Source: Paraburkholderia humisilvae (lineage in GTDB: Bacteria; Pseudomonadota; Gammaproteobacteria; Burkholderiales; Burkholderiaceae). From it: a DNA stretch of 64,000 nucleotides. Each line of letters starts with the position of its first letter. Within the stretch, counting starts at the first letter, position 1. A program made the translations under genes and the position numbers. The stretch spans positions 124,001 through 188,000 of the forward strand of contig NZ_CADIKH010000012.1 in assembly GCF_902859855.1 (NCBI RefSeq), written 5' to 3'. Shown one piece after another: positions 54,068 through 62,093 of this stretch. Below the pieces are notes generated by a model, which made no database searches, was not told the DNA's origin, and saw only the letters and a list, made by a program, of their open reading frames with translations.

Positions 54068-56470
54068 TCAGTCGCCGTACGGTATCCAGATGTTCTTCAC
54101 CTGCACGGCCTGGCGCAGCAGCACCGGGCCTTCAGTCGATCGGTCGAACCAGTCGAAGCGGCGGCCGTGGTCGACGAACGTGCGCTTCAGGTTACCGACC
54201 GATGCGCGCTCGACCTTCGCCGAATCGCTCGTATCGCCAAAACACCACAGCGCGTCGACGTCATCATGTTTGGCAAGCGCGTCGAGCAACGGACCACGCT
54301 CACCTGTGACGATATTCAGCACTCCAGCAGGCACGTCCGATGTTTCCACAACCTGATAAAAATCCGTTGCGGCCAGCGGGCACGCGACACTCGGCAACGC
54401 GACCACGCGGTTGCCCATCGCCAGCGCCGGCGCAACCAGCGACACCAACGCGAGCAGCGGCGCCTCATCCGGGCACGCGATGCCGATCACGCCAAGCGGC
54501 TCGTGCATCGCGAGCGCGACGCCGCGCAGCGGCGGCGCATGCACCGCGCCATCGAACTTGTCGGCCCACGCCGCGTACGTAAATAGGCGCTTGACCGACG
54601 CTTCCACTTCGTTGCGCGCTTGCGCCTCGCTGACACCGGTGCGCGCAACCAGTTGCGCCGCGAATTCGCGCGAGCGCACCGCGAGATTTTCGGCGAGGAA
54701 ATACAGCACCTGCGCGCGGTTGTGCGCGGTCGTGCCGGACCACTTCTGCGCGCCACGCGCGGCCGCCACCGCGTTACGAATGTCCTTGCGGTTGCCCGCG
54801 CCGACCTCGCCCATCAACGCGCCATCCGGCCCGACCACCGGCAGCGAGTAGCCGCTGTCCGGCCGCACCTGCTTGCCACCGACAAACAGCTTCGCGGTGC
54901 GGTCCACATTGAACGGGTCGTCCGCATGTATAGCGCCTTCGTCGGCGGTCAGCGCTTCGCTGACGACGCGCTGGCTCGCACGCCGCTGCGGCAGATTAAG
55001 CCATGCGTTCGGCTTCAGGTATTCGTAAATGCCCTCCCGCCCGCCTTCGCGGCCATAGCCCGATTCGCGATAGCCGCCGAAGCCGACCGCCGCGTCAAAC
55101 AGATTGGTCGCATTGACCCACACCACGCCGCACGCAAGACGCGGCGCGATATCGAGCGCCCGCCCAATGGTTTCGCTCCACACGCTCGCGGCCAGTCCGT
55201 AGCGCGTGTTGTTCGCGAGCGCAACCGCTTCGTCGGGTGTGCGAAAGCTGATCGTCACCAGCACCGGGCCGAAGATTTCTTCCTGTGCAAGGGTCGACGC
55301 AGGGGCGACGCCGGTCACGAGCGTCGGAGGATAAAAGCAGCCTTGTCCCGGCATTTGCGTTTCCGCCGCTTGCCAGACCATGCAACCTTCGCGGCGTCCC
55401 GTTTCGACCAGCGCGTGGATGCGCTCGAGCTGCACCGGATCGACGATCGCGCCGATATCGATGCCCTTATCCAGCGACGGGCCGATCCGCAGCGTCGCCA
55501 TGCGCCGCTTCAGCTTGTCGATAAAGCGGGCCTCGATGCCTTCCTGCACGAGCAGCCGCGAACCGGCGCAGCACACTTGTCCCTGGTTGAACCAGATCGC
55601 GTCGACCACGCCTTCCACCGCGCCATCGAGATCCGCATCGTCGAAGACGATAAACGGCGACTTGCCGCCCAGCTCGAGCGTCAGCGATTTGCCGGAGCCG
55701 GCGGTGGCCTCGCGAATCAGCCGGCCGACTTCGGTCGAACCGGTGAACGCGATCTTGTCGACATCCGGATGTTCGACCAGCGCGGCACCCGTGCGGCCAT
55801 CACCGGTCACGACGTTCAGTACACCCGACGGCAGGCCAGCGCGCTGCGCAAGCTCGGCGAACAGCAGCGCGGTCAGTGGCGTGTATTCGGCCGGCTTCAA
55901 TACCACGCAGTTGCCGGTTGCGAGCGCGGGCGCGATCTTCCACGCGAGCATCAGCAGCGGGAAATTCCACGGCACGATCTGGCCGATCACGCCAAGCGGC
56001 GCGTAGTCCGCGAATTCGCTGTCCTGGAGTTGCGCCCAGCCCGCGTGGTGAAGGAAGTGTCGCGCGACGAGCGGAATGTCGATGTCGCGTGTTTCGCGAA
56101 TCGGCTTGCCGTTATCGAGTGCTTCCAGCACCGCGAATAGCCGGCTGTGCCGCTGCACCATGCGCGCGAGCGCATACAAGTGCCGCGCGCGCCCCGCGCC
56201 GCCCAGCGCGCGCCATGCGGGTTGCGCGGTGCGCGCGGCGGCCACCGCCGCGTCGACATCCGTTGCATCGCCTTGTGCGATCTGCGCGAGTGGCTCGCCC
56301 GACGCCGGCTCATGCGTCGCGAAACGCTCGCCCGAAGACGGCGCGCGCCACGCGCCGCCAATGAAATGACCGAAGACGCCGCTGTGCTGCGCGAGCCACG
56401 CGCGCGCGGGCTGGTCGTCCTCCGGTGCGGGACCGTACTCCATCGATGAAAAATACTCGGCTACGCTCAT
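54068..56470 (-). CDS. Two-domain aldehyde dehydrogenase (second domain lacks active site)
   Basis: 800 residues. The first domain (about 40-500) is a complete aldehyde dehydrogenase with VPWNFPLLMLAWKIAPALATG, general base Glu in LELGGKSP and catalytic Cys in FNQGQVCCAGSR. The second (about 530-800) again begins like an ALDH cofactor domain (KLFVGGKQVRPDSG, PLGVIGIACPDEAPLLALVSLVAPALAMGN, AGVLNIVTGERG) but ends before any catalytic cysteine. Likely oxidises acetaldehyde from DeoC to acetate or acetyl groups. A start at 56470 leaves 28 bp after deoC; a TTG at 56506 is less likely. Confidence 0.85.
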   Translation of the reverse strand: MSVAEYFSSMEYGPAPEDDQPARAWLAQHSGVFGHFIGGAWRAPSSGERFATHEPASGEPLAQIAQGDATDVDAAVAAARTAQPAWRALGGAGRARHLYALARMVQRHSRLFAVLEALDNGKPIRETRDIDIPLVARHFLHHAGWAQLQDSEFADYAPLGVIGQIVPWNFPLLMLAWKIAPALATGNCVVLKPAEYTPLTALLFAELAQRAGLPSGVLNVVTGDGRTGAALVEHPDVDKIAFTGSTEVGRLIREATAGSGKSLTLELGGKSPFIVFDDADLDGAVEGVVDAIWFNQGQVCCAGSRLLVQEGIEARFIDKLKRRMATLRIGPSLDKGIDIGAIVDPVQLERIHALVETGRREGCMVWQAAETQMPGQGCFYPPTLVTGVAPASTLAQEEIFGPVLVTISFRTPDEAVALANNTRYGLAASVWSETIGRALDIAPRLACGVVWVNATNLFDAAVGFGGYRESGYGREGGREGIYEYLKPNAWLNLPQRRASQRVVSEALTADEGAIHADDPFNVDRTAKLFVGGKQVRPDSGYSLPVVGPDGALMGEVGAGNRKDIRNAVAAARGAQKWSGTTAHNRAQVLYFLAENLAVRSREFAAQLVARTGVSEAQARNEVEASVKRLFTYAAWADKFDGAVHAPPLRGVALAMHEPLGVIGIACPDEAPLLALVSLVAPALAMGNRVVALPSVACPLAATDFYQVVETSDVPAGVLNIVTGERGPLLDALAKHDDVDALWCFGDTSDSAKVERASVGNLKRTFVDHGRRFDWFDRSTEGPVLLRQAVQVKNIWIPYGD

Positions 56471-56498
56471 GAGAATCGGTTTGCTTGCGGATGCAACG

Positions 56499-57509
56499 TT
56501 ATGCAACGGGGTGTCGGTTGAAGGCGGAGTAACGGCCGCTCGCGTGATGCTCGAGCTGGCGTTCGATATCGGCGAGCAGACTCGATGCGCCGATGCGGAA
56601 CAGCGCCGGTTCGAGCCATGCGCGCCCGAGTTCCTCCTTCATCAATATCTGATACAGCAGCGCGGTCTTCGCATCGGAGACGCCGCCAGCCGGCTTGAAG
56701 CCGATCAGCACGCCGGTGCGCGCGTGGTATTCGCGAATCATCCGCACCATCACGAGCGATACGTCGAGCGTCGCGTTGACGCCTTCCTTGCCGGTCGAGG
56801 TCTTGATGAAATCGGCACCGGCCATCATGCACACCATCGATGCGCGCGCAACGTTCGACAGCGTGCGGATATCGCCCGTCGCGAGAATCGCCTTCAGATG
56901 CGCGGCGCCGCACGCGGCGCGAAAATCGCGCACTTCGTCATGAAGCGCACGCCAGTTGCTGGTCAGCACATGCTCGCGCGTCACGACGATGTCGATCTCT
57001 TCAGCGCCATCCGCCACCGAAGCCTCGATCTCTTTCAGTTTCAGTTCGTGCGGATTCAGGCCTGCGGGAAAGCCTGTCGACACCGCGGCGACCGGAATGC
57101 CGCTGCCACGCAGCGCGTCGACCGCGGCCGCGACGAAACGGTGATACACACAGACCGCGCCGGTCGTGATGCCATGCGGTGCAATACCCAGCTCGGCAAG
57201 GATCTCCGCGCGCACCGGCTGGCGCGCTTTCGCGCACAAGCGCCGCACGCGGCCCTCGGTGTCGTCGCCGTTCAGCGTGGTGAGGTCAATGCAGGTGATC
57301 GCTTTCAGCAGCCACGCGGCCTGCGCATCTTTCTTGACGGTGCGGCGCGTGCCGAGTGTCGCGGTGCGCCGCTCGACGGCTGACTGATTGACGCGCAGGT
57401 CGTCGAACCACGACGCGTCGAACGGGGTGCCGGGATTGCGCGCGGGATGAACGGCCGCGCCGCGCGCAAGCGCAACGATGGAGGAAGACAAGGTGGAAGC
57501 TTCAGGCAT
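56499..57509 (-). CDS. deoC: Deoxyribose-phosphate aldolase
   Basis: 336 residues, a class I aldolase splitting 2-deoxyribose 5-phosphate into acetaldehyde and glyceraldehyde 3-phosphate. Schiff-base lysine K236 lies in DFIKTSTGKEG, the second lysine K272 in GFKPAGGV, and Asp174 in EIDIVV. The first 65 residues are longer than in E. coli DeoC, as in the long DeoC group. Upstream in-frame codons to 57707 are non-coding in style. First gene of the eight-gene operon, under the motif at 57578-57593. Confidence 0.93.
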   Translation of the reverse strand: MPEASTLSSSIVALARGAAVHPARNPGTPFDASWFDDLRVNQSAVERRTATLGTRRTVKKDAQAAWLLKAITCIDLTTLNGDDTEGRVRRLCAKARQPVRAEILAELGIAPHGITTGAVCVYHRFVAAAVDALRGSGIPVAAVSTGFPAGLNPHELKLKEIEASVADGAEEIDIVVTREHVLTSNWRALHDEVRDFRAACGAAHLKAILATGDIRTLSNVARASMVCMMAGADFIKTSTGKEGVNATLDVSLVMVRMIREYHARTGVLIGFKPAGGVSDAKTALLYQILMKEELGRAWLEPALFRIGASSLLADIERQLEHHASGRYSAFNRHPVA

Positions 57510-57937
57510 GAGACGTTCGCGGTTTTGTGCAATGCACAGCAACGGCTGATGGTTTATTCGCAACCAATCGTACGTCAATGAGAGAATCGTAACAAGAGCC
57601 GTTACGTTGATTTCATCTCCGATGTGATCGAAAAACCTTGCCGCGCACCTCGAAGTCCCGTCGTATAAGGCTTTCGCGGTGGCGCGCAGGGTCCTCGGGG
57701 TTTTCACCTAATACGCCGCGCAGCGTGGCGAAGCGAATGGAACGCAGGGCACATGCGTTGCGGACTGACACGGGCAAAATTGGACGGTTGGCTGCTTTGC
57801 AGCCCGCCGATCACGGTATAGCGTCGTTTTCACAAGCGCGCCCGCCAATGCCAGTACACTTTGATATGGACGAATTCAACGGACCCTCCCAGGGTGCGCT
57901 TTGTAGCGGTTTTTAATTGGCTTACGGAGAAACGCTC
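57510..57937. other. Divergent control region between deoC operon and fructose-bisphosphate aldolase
   Basis: 428 bp. The left part holds the motif at 57578-57593 and an adjacent GTAAC-N7-GTTAC dyad at 57589-57605. A TTGACG on the reverse strand (57578-57573) may be the -35 of the deoC promoter. The right part, up to 57937, has no distinctive element that I can support. Confidence 0.5.
57578..57593 (+). promoter_or_regulatory. Putative DeoR operator of deoC operon
   Basis: ATGAGAGAATCGTAAC matches the sequence over the deoR -10 (reverse strand 46800-46785) at 14 of 16 positions, 69 bp before the deoC start. The match at both ends of the regulon supports it as the DeoR site. Confidence 0.6.
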
Positions 57938-58834
57938 ATGGCAAACGACAAAATGCTTGCTCAGATGACTGACAAGCCGGGCTTCATCGCGGCGCTCGAT
58001 CAGAGCGGCGGCTCGACACCCGGTGCATTGCGGCAATACGGAATTCCGGACGACGCCTATAGCGGCGACGCCGAAATGTTCAAGCTGATGCACGAGATGC
58101 GCACGCGCATCATCACCGCGCCCCCGTTCACTGGCGACAAGATCATTGGCGCGATCCTGTTCGAAATGACAATGGACGGCCAGGTGCAAGGCAAGCCGGT
58201 GCCGTCGTTTCTATGGGAAGACCGCGGTGTCGTGCCGTTCCTGAAGGTCGACAAAGGCCTCATTGAAGAAGCGGACGGCGTGCGTCTGATGAAACCGATT
58301 CCCGGGCTCGACACGCTACTCGAGCGCGCCGTGAAGCTCGGCATCTTCGGCACGAAGATGCGTTCGCTGATCAATCAGAATTCGTCGGCGGGGATCGCCG
58401 CGATCGTCAAGCAACAATTTGAGTTCGGCGCGCAGATCGGCAAGCATGGCCTGGTGCCCATTCTGGAACCGGAAGTGTCGATCAAGACCCCGGACAAGGC
58501 CGGCGCGGAAAAGATCCTGCTGGCCGAGCTGCACAAGGGCCTCAACGCGTTGCCGGAGACAAGCCGCGTGATGATCAAGCTCACGCTGCCGGAAGTGCCG
58601 GACTTTTATCTGCCGCTGATCGAACACCCGCGCGTCGTGCGCGTCGTCGCGCTGTCGGGCGGCTACCCGCTCGACGATGCGTGCGAGCGGCTTGCGTCGA
58701 ACGACGGCATGATCGCGAGCTTCTCGCGCGCGCTGATCAATGATCTGAAAAAGCCGATGGGCGACAGCGAGTTCAATACGACGCTGTCGAAGGCGATCGA
58801 CCAGATTTATCAGGCGTCGGTCGTCAAGAACTGA
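57938..58834 (+). CDS. Class I fructose-bisphosphate aldolase
   Basis: 298 residues. The opening DKPGFIAALDQSGGSTPGALRQYGI and the segments GAILFEMTMDG, FLWEDRGVVPFLKVDKGL, and MIKLTLPEVPDFYLPLI fit the bacterial class I enzymes related to FbaB-like/eukaryotic-type aldolase, with lysines in KVDKG and IKLT as Schiff-base candidates. It interconverts fructose 1,6-bisphosphate with dihydroxyacetone and glyceraldehyde phosphates, which would draw on the triose made by DeoC. GGAGAA precedes the ATG at 57938. Confidence 0.88.
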   Translation: MANDKMLAQMTDKPGFIAALDQSGGSTPGALRQYGIPDDAYSGDAEMFKLMHEMRTRIITAPPFTGDKIIGAILFEMTMDGQVQGKPVPSFLWEDRGVVPFLKVDKGLIEEADGVRLMKPIPGLDTLLERAVKLGIFGTKMRSLINQNSSAGIAAIVKQQFEFGAQIGKHGLVPILEPEVSIKTPDKAGAEKILLAELHKGLNALPETSRVMIKLTLPEVPDFYLPLIEHPRVVRVVALSGGYPLDDACERLASNDGMIASFSRALINDLKKPMGDSEFNTTLSKAIDQIYQASVVKN

Positions 58835-58875
58835 GCGCGTGACCAACCGGCATGGTCGCGTTGCTTGCGCGGAAG

Positions 58876-58905
58876 CGGGGCCGGTCGTATGACCGCCCCG
58901 TTTCT
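58876..58905 (+). terminator. Intrinsic terminator after aldolase gene
   Basis: The strand 58876-58886 pairs with 58891-58900 (GACCGCCCCG) with one bulged C and a 4-nt loop, followed by TTTCTT. It lies 40 bp after the aldolase stop. Confidence 0.7.
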
Positions 58906-58949
58906 TATCAGCGCTCGCGCAACGTACGGCGCGCGGCGCCGCCTGCCCT

Positions 58950-59648
58950 TCAGGCGCCGTCGGAATCCTTGACCGGCCTTCGCGCCAACGGTGCGTCCGG
59001 TGCGTCCTGCAAGCCGAGCACACCGCCCATCAACACGAAATCGACCAGCGATTTCGACTCCATCTTTTTCATCGCCTGATTGCGGTGAAACTTGGTCGTG
59101 TTTTCGCTCAGATTCATCTCGTGCGCAATCTGCCGGTTGCGCAAGCCGTTCACGACGCGCGCCATCACGTGCCGTTCGCGCGGCGTCAGGAGTTCGTAGC
59201 GGCGCCGCAACTCCGCAAACGAACGGTCGGCCGCACGGCGCTCTACGTCGCCGGCAAGCGCCTGCGTCACCGCATCGAGCAGGTCCTGATCGCGAAACGG
59301 CTTCGCCAGAAAATCGGCGGCGCCCGCCTTCATTGCCCTGACCGACATCGCGATATCGCCATGCGCGGTCACGAATATGATCGGAATCCTCATCTGTTGC
59401 GCGGCGATCTGTTGCTGCACGACGAGTCCGCTTTGACCGCGCAATCGCACGTCGAGAACGAGACAGGCGGGCACGTCCGGCATCGGGTACGCAAAGAAAT
59501 CCTGCGCGCAGGAAAACGTTTCGGCGCTGACGCCAACGGATCTTAGCAACGCCTCAACGGCCTCGCGCACCGACTCGTCATCATCGACGATATACACGAT
59601 CGCGCCCTCGGCGATCTTCACGGAGCGGCCTGCCGGGTCAATGCGCAT
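58950..59648 (-). CDS. FixJ/NarL-type response regulator
   Basis: 232 residues. The receiver is complete: acidic triad in VDDDES, phosphoacceptor D66 in LVLDVRL, Thr in FVTAHGD, and switch lysine K116 in FLAKPFRD. The output domain LLTPRERHVMARVVNGLRNRQIAHEMNLSENTTKFHRNQAMKKM is LuxR-type of the FixJ/StyR kind, with Thr-Lys-Phe-His in the recognition helix. No sensor kinase is adjacent. GGAG before the ATG at 59648 sets the start. It is divergent from the LysR gene. Confidence 0.88.
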   Translation of the reverse strand: MRIDPAGRSVKIAEGAIVYIVDDDESVREAVEALLRSVGVSAETFSCAQDFFAYPMPDVPACLVLDVRLRGQSGLVVQQQIAAQQMRIPIIFVTAHGDIAMSVRAMKAGAADFLAKPFRDQDLLDAVTQALAGDVERRAADRSFAELRRRYELLTPRERHVMARVVNGLRNRQIAHEMNLSENTTKFHRNQAMKKMESKSLVDFVLMGGVLGLQDAPDAPLARRPVKDSDGA

Positions 59649-60024
59649 GATCGTCTCCGATCGAACACGCGCTATTGCCGGGCGCAACGACAGTGATGAG
59701 CTTGCCCATGCTTCTGCTTCATGACTTGGTTGACCAGCATTCACGTGTCGACATGTCGACAGAAAACGTCGAATCAGGACGACGCACATCGCACGAAGAG
59801 AGACTGACGCCCCCCGTTCTCGCGCAGATGTTGTCACGTTTTTTCGATGAGTGCCGATGCGGATTCACGGTCATCACTGTGTGGATCGGCATGGGGTTTT
59901 TGAATGAAATGGCCGTCCGTAGAATTGCGTTTTGCATCGGTCGAGACAGCCGCCTTTCACGACTGATCAATTGATCGTCATGCTTAGCATGTTCGCTCCG
60001 GCTCCTTCGACTATCGAGGATAAG
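59649..60024. other. Divergent intergenic region with 16-bp palindrome
   Basis: 376 bp between the response regulator and the LysR gene. It contains the palindrome listed at 59746-59761. Nothing else is recognised; the LysR frame is open back to 59932 but is not convincing before 60025. Confidence 0.45.
59746..59761. promoter_or_regulatory. Perfect 16-bp palindrome
   Basis: TGTCGACATGTCGACA reads the same on both strands. It is about 100 bp before the response-regulator start and 260 bp before the LysR start, a location suited to an operator. Confidence 0.4.
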
Positions 60025-60963
60025 ATGGATCTTTCCGCCGTAGAGGCGTTCGTGCGCGCCGCCGAATTCAGAAGTTTCACCACGGCCGCCAAGCAGATGG
60101 GCTTGACTGCGTCCGGCGTCAGCAAAGCCGTGACGCGGCTCGAATCGCAAACCGGCGTCGTGCTGCTGCACCGCTCGACCCGAAGTGTCGGGCTCACCGC
60201 GGAGGGTGCCGTGTTCTTCGAACGCTGCCGCGAAATCCTCACCGAGCTGCGCAACGCCGAGGCCGCGCTGCTGCAGTCCGCGCAGACGCCGTCAGGCCGC
60301 CTGAGAGTCGCCGCACCGATCGCATTCGGCCGGTCGATATTCGTGCCGGCGCTCGGCGAGTTTCAGCGACGTTACCCGGAAGTCGTCGTCGAGGCGAGCT
60401 TCTCGGATGCGATCCAGGACATCATCGAAGAGGGCTTCGATATCGCGATTCGCATCGGGGATCTTCCTTCGAACAGGCTGATGGCGCGCGAACTCGGCTC
60501 GGCGCACTGGATCGCATGTGCAAGCCCCGCGTACCTGAAGGAGTACGGACGCCCCCACTCGCCTGACGATCTGACCGAGCACCACTGCATTGCACAGATT
60601 TCAGCAAGCACCCGGCGTTATCGCGACTGGTGCTTCGCGTCCGGCAACCATGAATGGGCGATACGCGCGGGGGAACACGCGGGGCAGGTGCTCGATCATT
60701 GCGATGCGCTGATTGACGCGGCGCTCGCCGACGCGGGCATTGTCTACGTGCATGACTACGCCGCTGACAAATATATGCGGGCGGGTCGGCTCGAACGGGT
60801 TCTTCAGGACTACAGCACGCCACGGCGCAGCATTCACCTTCTGTACCCGGCGGTGCGGCAGTTGTCGCCGAAGGTCATGGCCTTTGCGGAATTCGCGCTC
60901 GAAATAATGGGCGACTCGCCGTCCGGCTACGCCACCGACGAGGTATCGGATGTGGCCGCGTAG
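60025..60963 (+). CDS. LysR-family transcriptional regulator
   Basis: 312 residues. The DNA-binding domain is LSAVEAFVRAAEFRSFTTAAKQMGLTASGVSKAVTRLESQTGVVLLHRSTRSVGLTAEG, and the effector domain has RLRVAAPIAFGRSIFVPALGEFQRRYPEVVVE and GFDIAIRIGDLP. GAGGATAAG precedes the ATG at 60025. It belongs to the group often found beside short-chain dehydrogenases or exporters, but the neighbours here are a response regulator and a small membrane protein, so its target is uncertain. Its last 37 bp overlap the convergent gene. Confidence 0.88.
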   Translation: MDLSAVEAFVRAAEFRSFTTAAKQMGLTASGVSKAVTRLESQTGVVLLHRSTRSVGLTAEGAVFFERCREILTELRNAEAALLQSAQTPSGRLRVAAPIAFGRSIFVPALGEFQRRYPEVVVEASFSDAIQDIIEEGFDIAIRIGDLPSNRLMARELGSAHWIACASPAYLKEYGRPHSPDDLTEHHCIAQISASTRRYRDWCFASGNHEWAIRAGEHAGQVLDHCDALIDAALADAGIVYVHDYAADKYMRAGRLERVLQDYSTPRRSIHLLYPAVRQLSPKVMAFAEFALEIMGDSPSGYATDEVSDVAA

Positions 60964-61289
60964 TCCGACGCCAATGCTGGCGCGTCCGGATCGGATTGCG
61001 GGTCCAGCCCGTCGTGGTGGCTCGCCGGCCAGCGGTTGCTTGGCCCCCGGATCGCCGGCCGCTCCATCACCACATGCCGGCAAAACCATCTGACCCAGCC
61101 GACCAGCGCCAGCAGCACGAGCCCGACCCCGCCGAGCACCGGTTCGCGCAGTGCGACCAAGGCGAGGAACGTGAAGGCACGCGTTCCGGCGAATAGCGCA
61201 AAACCCGCGATCGCACCGGACAACGCATCGACGACGCCAAGCGCGCGCGCGAATTTTGCGGCGGACGGCGCGGTAGCGGGCTCATGCAT
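60927..61289 (-). CDS. Small membrane protein with hydrophilic tail
   Basis: 120 residues. Two hydrophobic spans (VVDALSGAIAGFALFAGTRAFTFLALVAL and VLGGVGLVLLALVGWVRWF) lie in the first 70 residues, and the last 50 are polar and probably disordered. No family recognised. AAGGAG before the ATG supports expression. It overlaps the 3' end of the LysR gene tail to tail and follows the SnoaL-like gene by 36 bp on the same strand, so the two may be co-transcribed. Confidence 0.72.
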   Translation of the reverse strand: MHEPATAPSAAKFARALGVVDALSGAIAGFALFAGTRAFTFLALVALREPVLGGVGLVLLALVGWVRWFCRHVVMERPAIRGPSNRWPASHHDGLDPQSDPDAPALASDYAATSDTSSVA

Positions 61290-61325
61290 TTCAAGTTCTC
61301 CTTGTCAGTTATGGTGGGTCTGCGA

Positions 61326-61694
61326 TCAGGCCACGCCCGGCGCTTCGTCGAGAAAACCGGTCACCGCCCGCAGACGTCCGTCTGCATCGACCTGACCGAA
61401 GTCGGAACCCTTGACGATCGAAACACCGTCGGGGGTCGACAGTTCCCACGAAAATCGCAGGCGGTCCGCGAACCCGTCGACGGCCGTCGTACGGCGAAAC
61501 GTGTGGTGTGGAAAACGCTCATGCACCGCACGGATCATCGCGTCGATACCGTCATGCGCCTGTGCCGATAGCAGCGGGTCGACGTAGGTCGCATCGCTTG
61601 CCCACGTCTTTTCAATGAGCACCTGGCGGCGGCGCGAGTCGGTTTCGTTCCAGATGTCGAAATAGCGGTCGATCAAAGCGGTATGCGCGGTCAT
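61326..61694 (-). CDS. SnoaL-like (NTF2-fold) protein
   Basis: 122 residues with a cone-shaped NTF2-like fold: TALIDRYFDIWNETDSRRRQVLIEKTWASDATYVDPL, GIDAMIRAVHERFPHHTFRRTTAVDGFADRLRFSWEL, and KGSDFGQVDADGRLRAVTGF. The Asp and His residues that would line the pocket are present. The family includes cyclases, isomerases and simple binding proteins; activity here is unknown. AAGGAG precedes the ATG at 61694. It is divergent from the XRE regulator, with one dyad about 104 bp upstream. Confidence 0.83.
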   Translation of the reverse strand: MTAHTALIDRYFDIWNETDSRRRQVLIEKTWASDATYVDPLLSAQAHDGIDAMIRAVHERFPHHTFRRTTAVDGFADRLRFSWELSTPDGVSIVKGSDFGQVDADGRLRAVTGFLDEAPGVA

Positions 61695-61797
61695 CACAGA
61701 CTCCTTCAGTGGAATGGGATTCGGTCGAGCCCTGCACGCGGGTGTCGAGTCGCGGCAAGCTCTGACTGAAGGTTCTGCGATGCGCAGCCGAAAGTCG

Positions 61798-61814
61798 ATT
61801 ACGTGCGAGGTAAT
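61798..61814. promoter_or_regulatory. Imperfect copy of XRE operator dyad
   Basis: ATTACGTGCGAGGTAAT. With flanking bases, 17 of 20 positions match the copy at 62042-62061. The dyad has two mismatched pairs. It is about 104 bp before the SnoaL-like gene. Confidence 0.55.
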
Positions 61815-62042
61815 GGGTTCGCACCGCGAAGCGGCGCGGGTTCGACAAACCCCTCGCACTGCATAAGGACGGCAGATCGAAACAGCCTACGCGTACTAAA
61901 CACCCGTACGAACGGATGTATTCCGACCGCCGCGCAACGCGACGAGGCAACCACGCGGCGAAAGCTCAACGAACCCGAGGCGATTCGGTCTTCGCGATTG
62001 GAGTCATGGCGCTGGCGGGCGAAGCCCGATTTCGCATCCGAG

Positions 62043-62059
62043 ATTACCTCTGAGGTAAT
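62043..62059. promoter_or_regulatory. Perfect XRE operator dyad
   Basis: ATTACCTCTGAGGTAAT is a perfect 8-1-8 inverted repeat 35 bp before the XRE start codon, ideal for autoregulation. Confidence 0.65.
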
Positions 62060-62093
62060 GGATTCCTCGCGTGCATTGGCTATCATCGGCGAC

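Larger units (their letters stand above)
61695..62093. other. Divergent control region between SnoaL-like and XRE genes
   Basis: 399 bp. It carries two copies of a 17-bp dyad at 61798-61814 and 62043-62059. The XRE frame is open back to 61803 but the codons before 62094 look non-coding. No other gene seen. Confidence 0.5.

Noticed and set aside
54620..56140. 506-codon open frame on the + strand
   Set aside because: Antisense shadow of the two-domain aldehyde dehydrogenase; no ribosome site or family motif.
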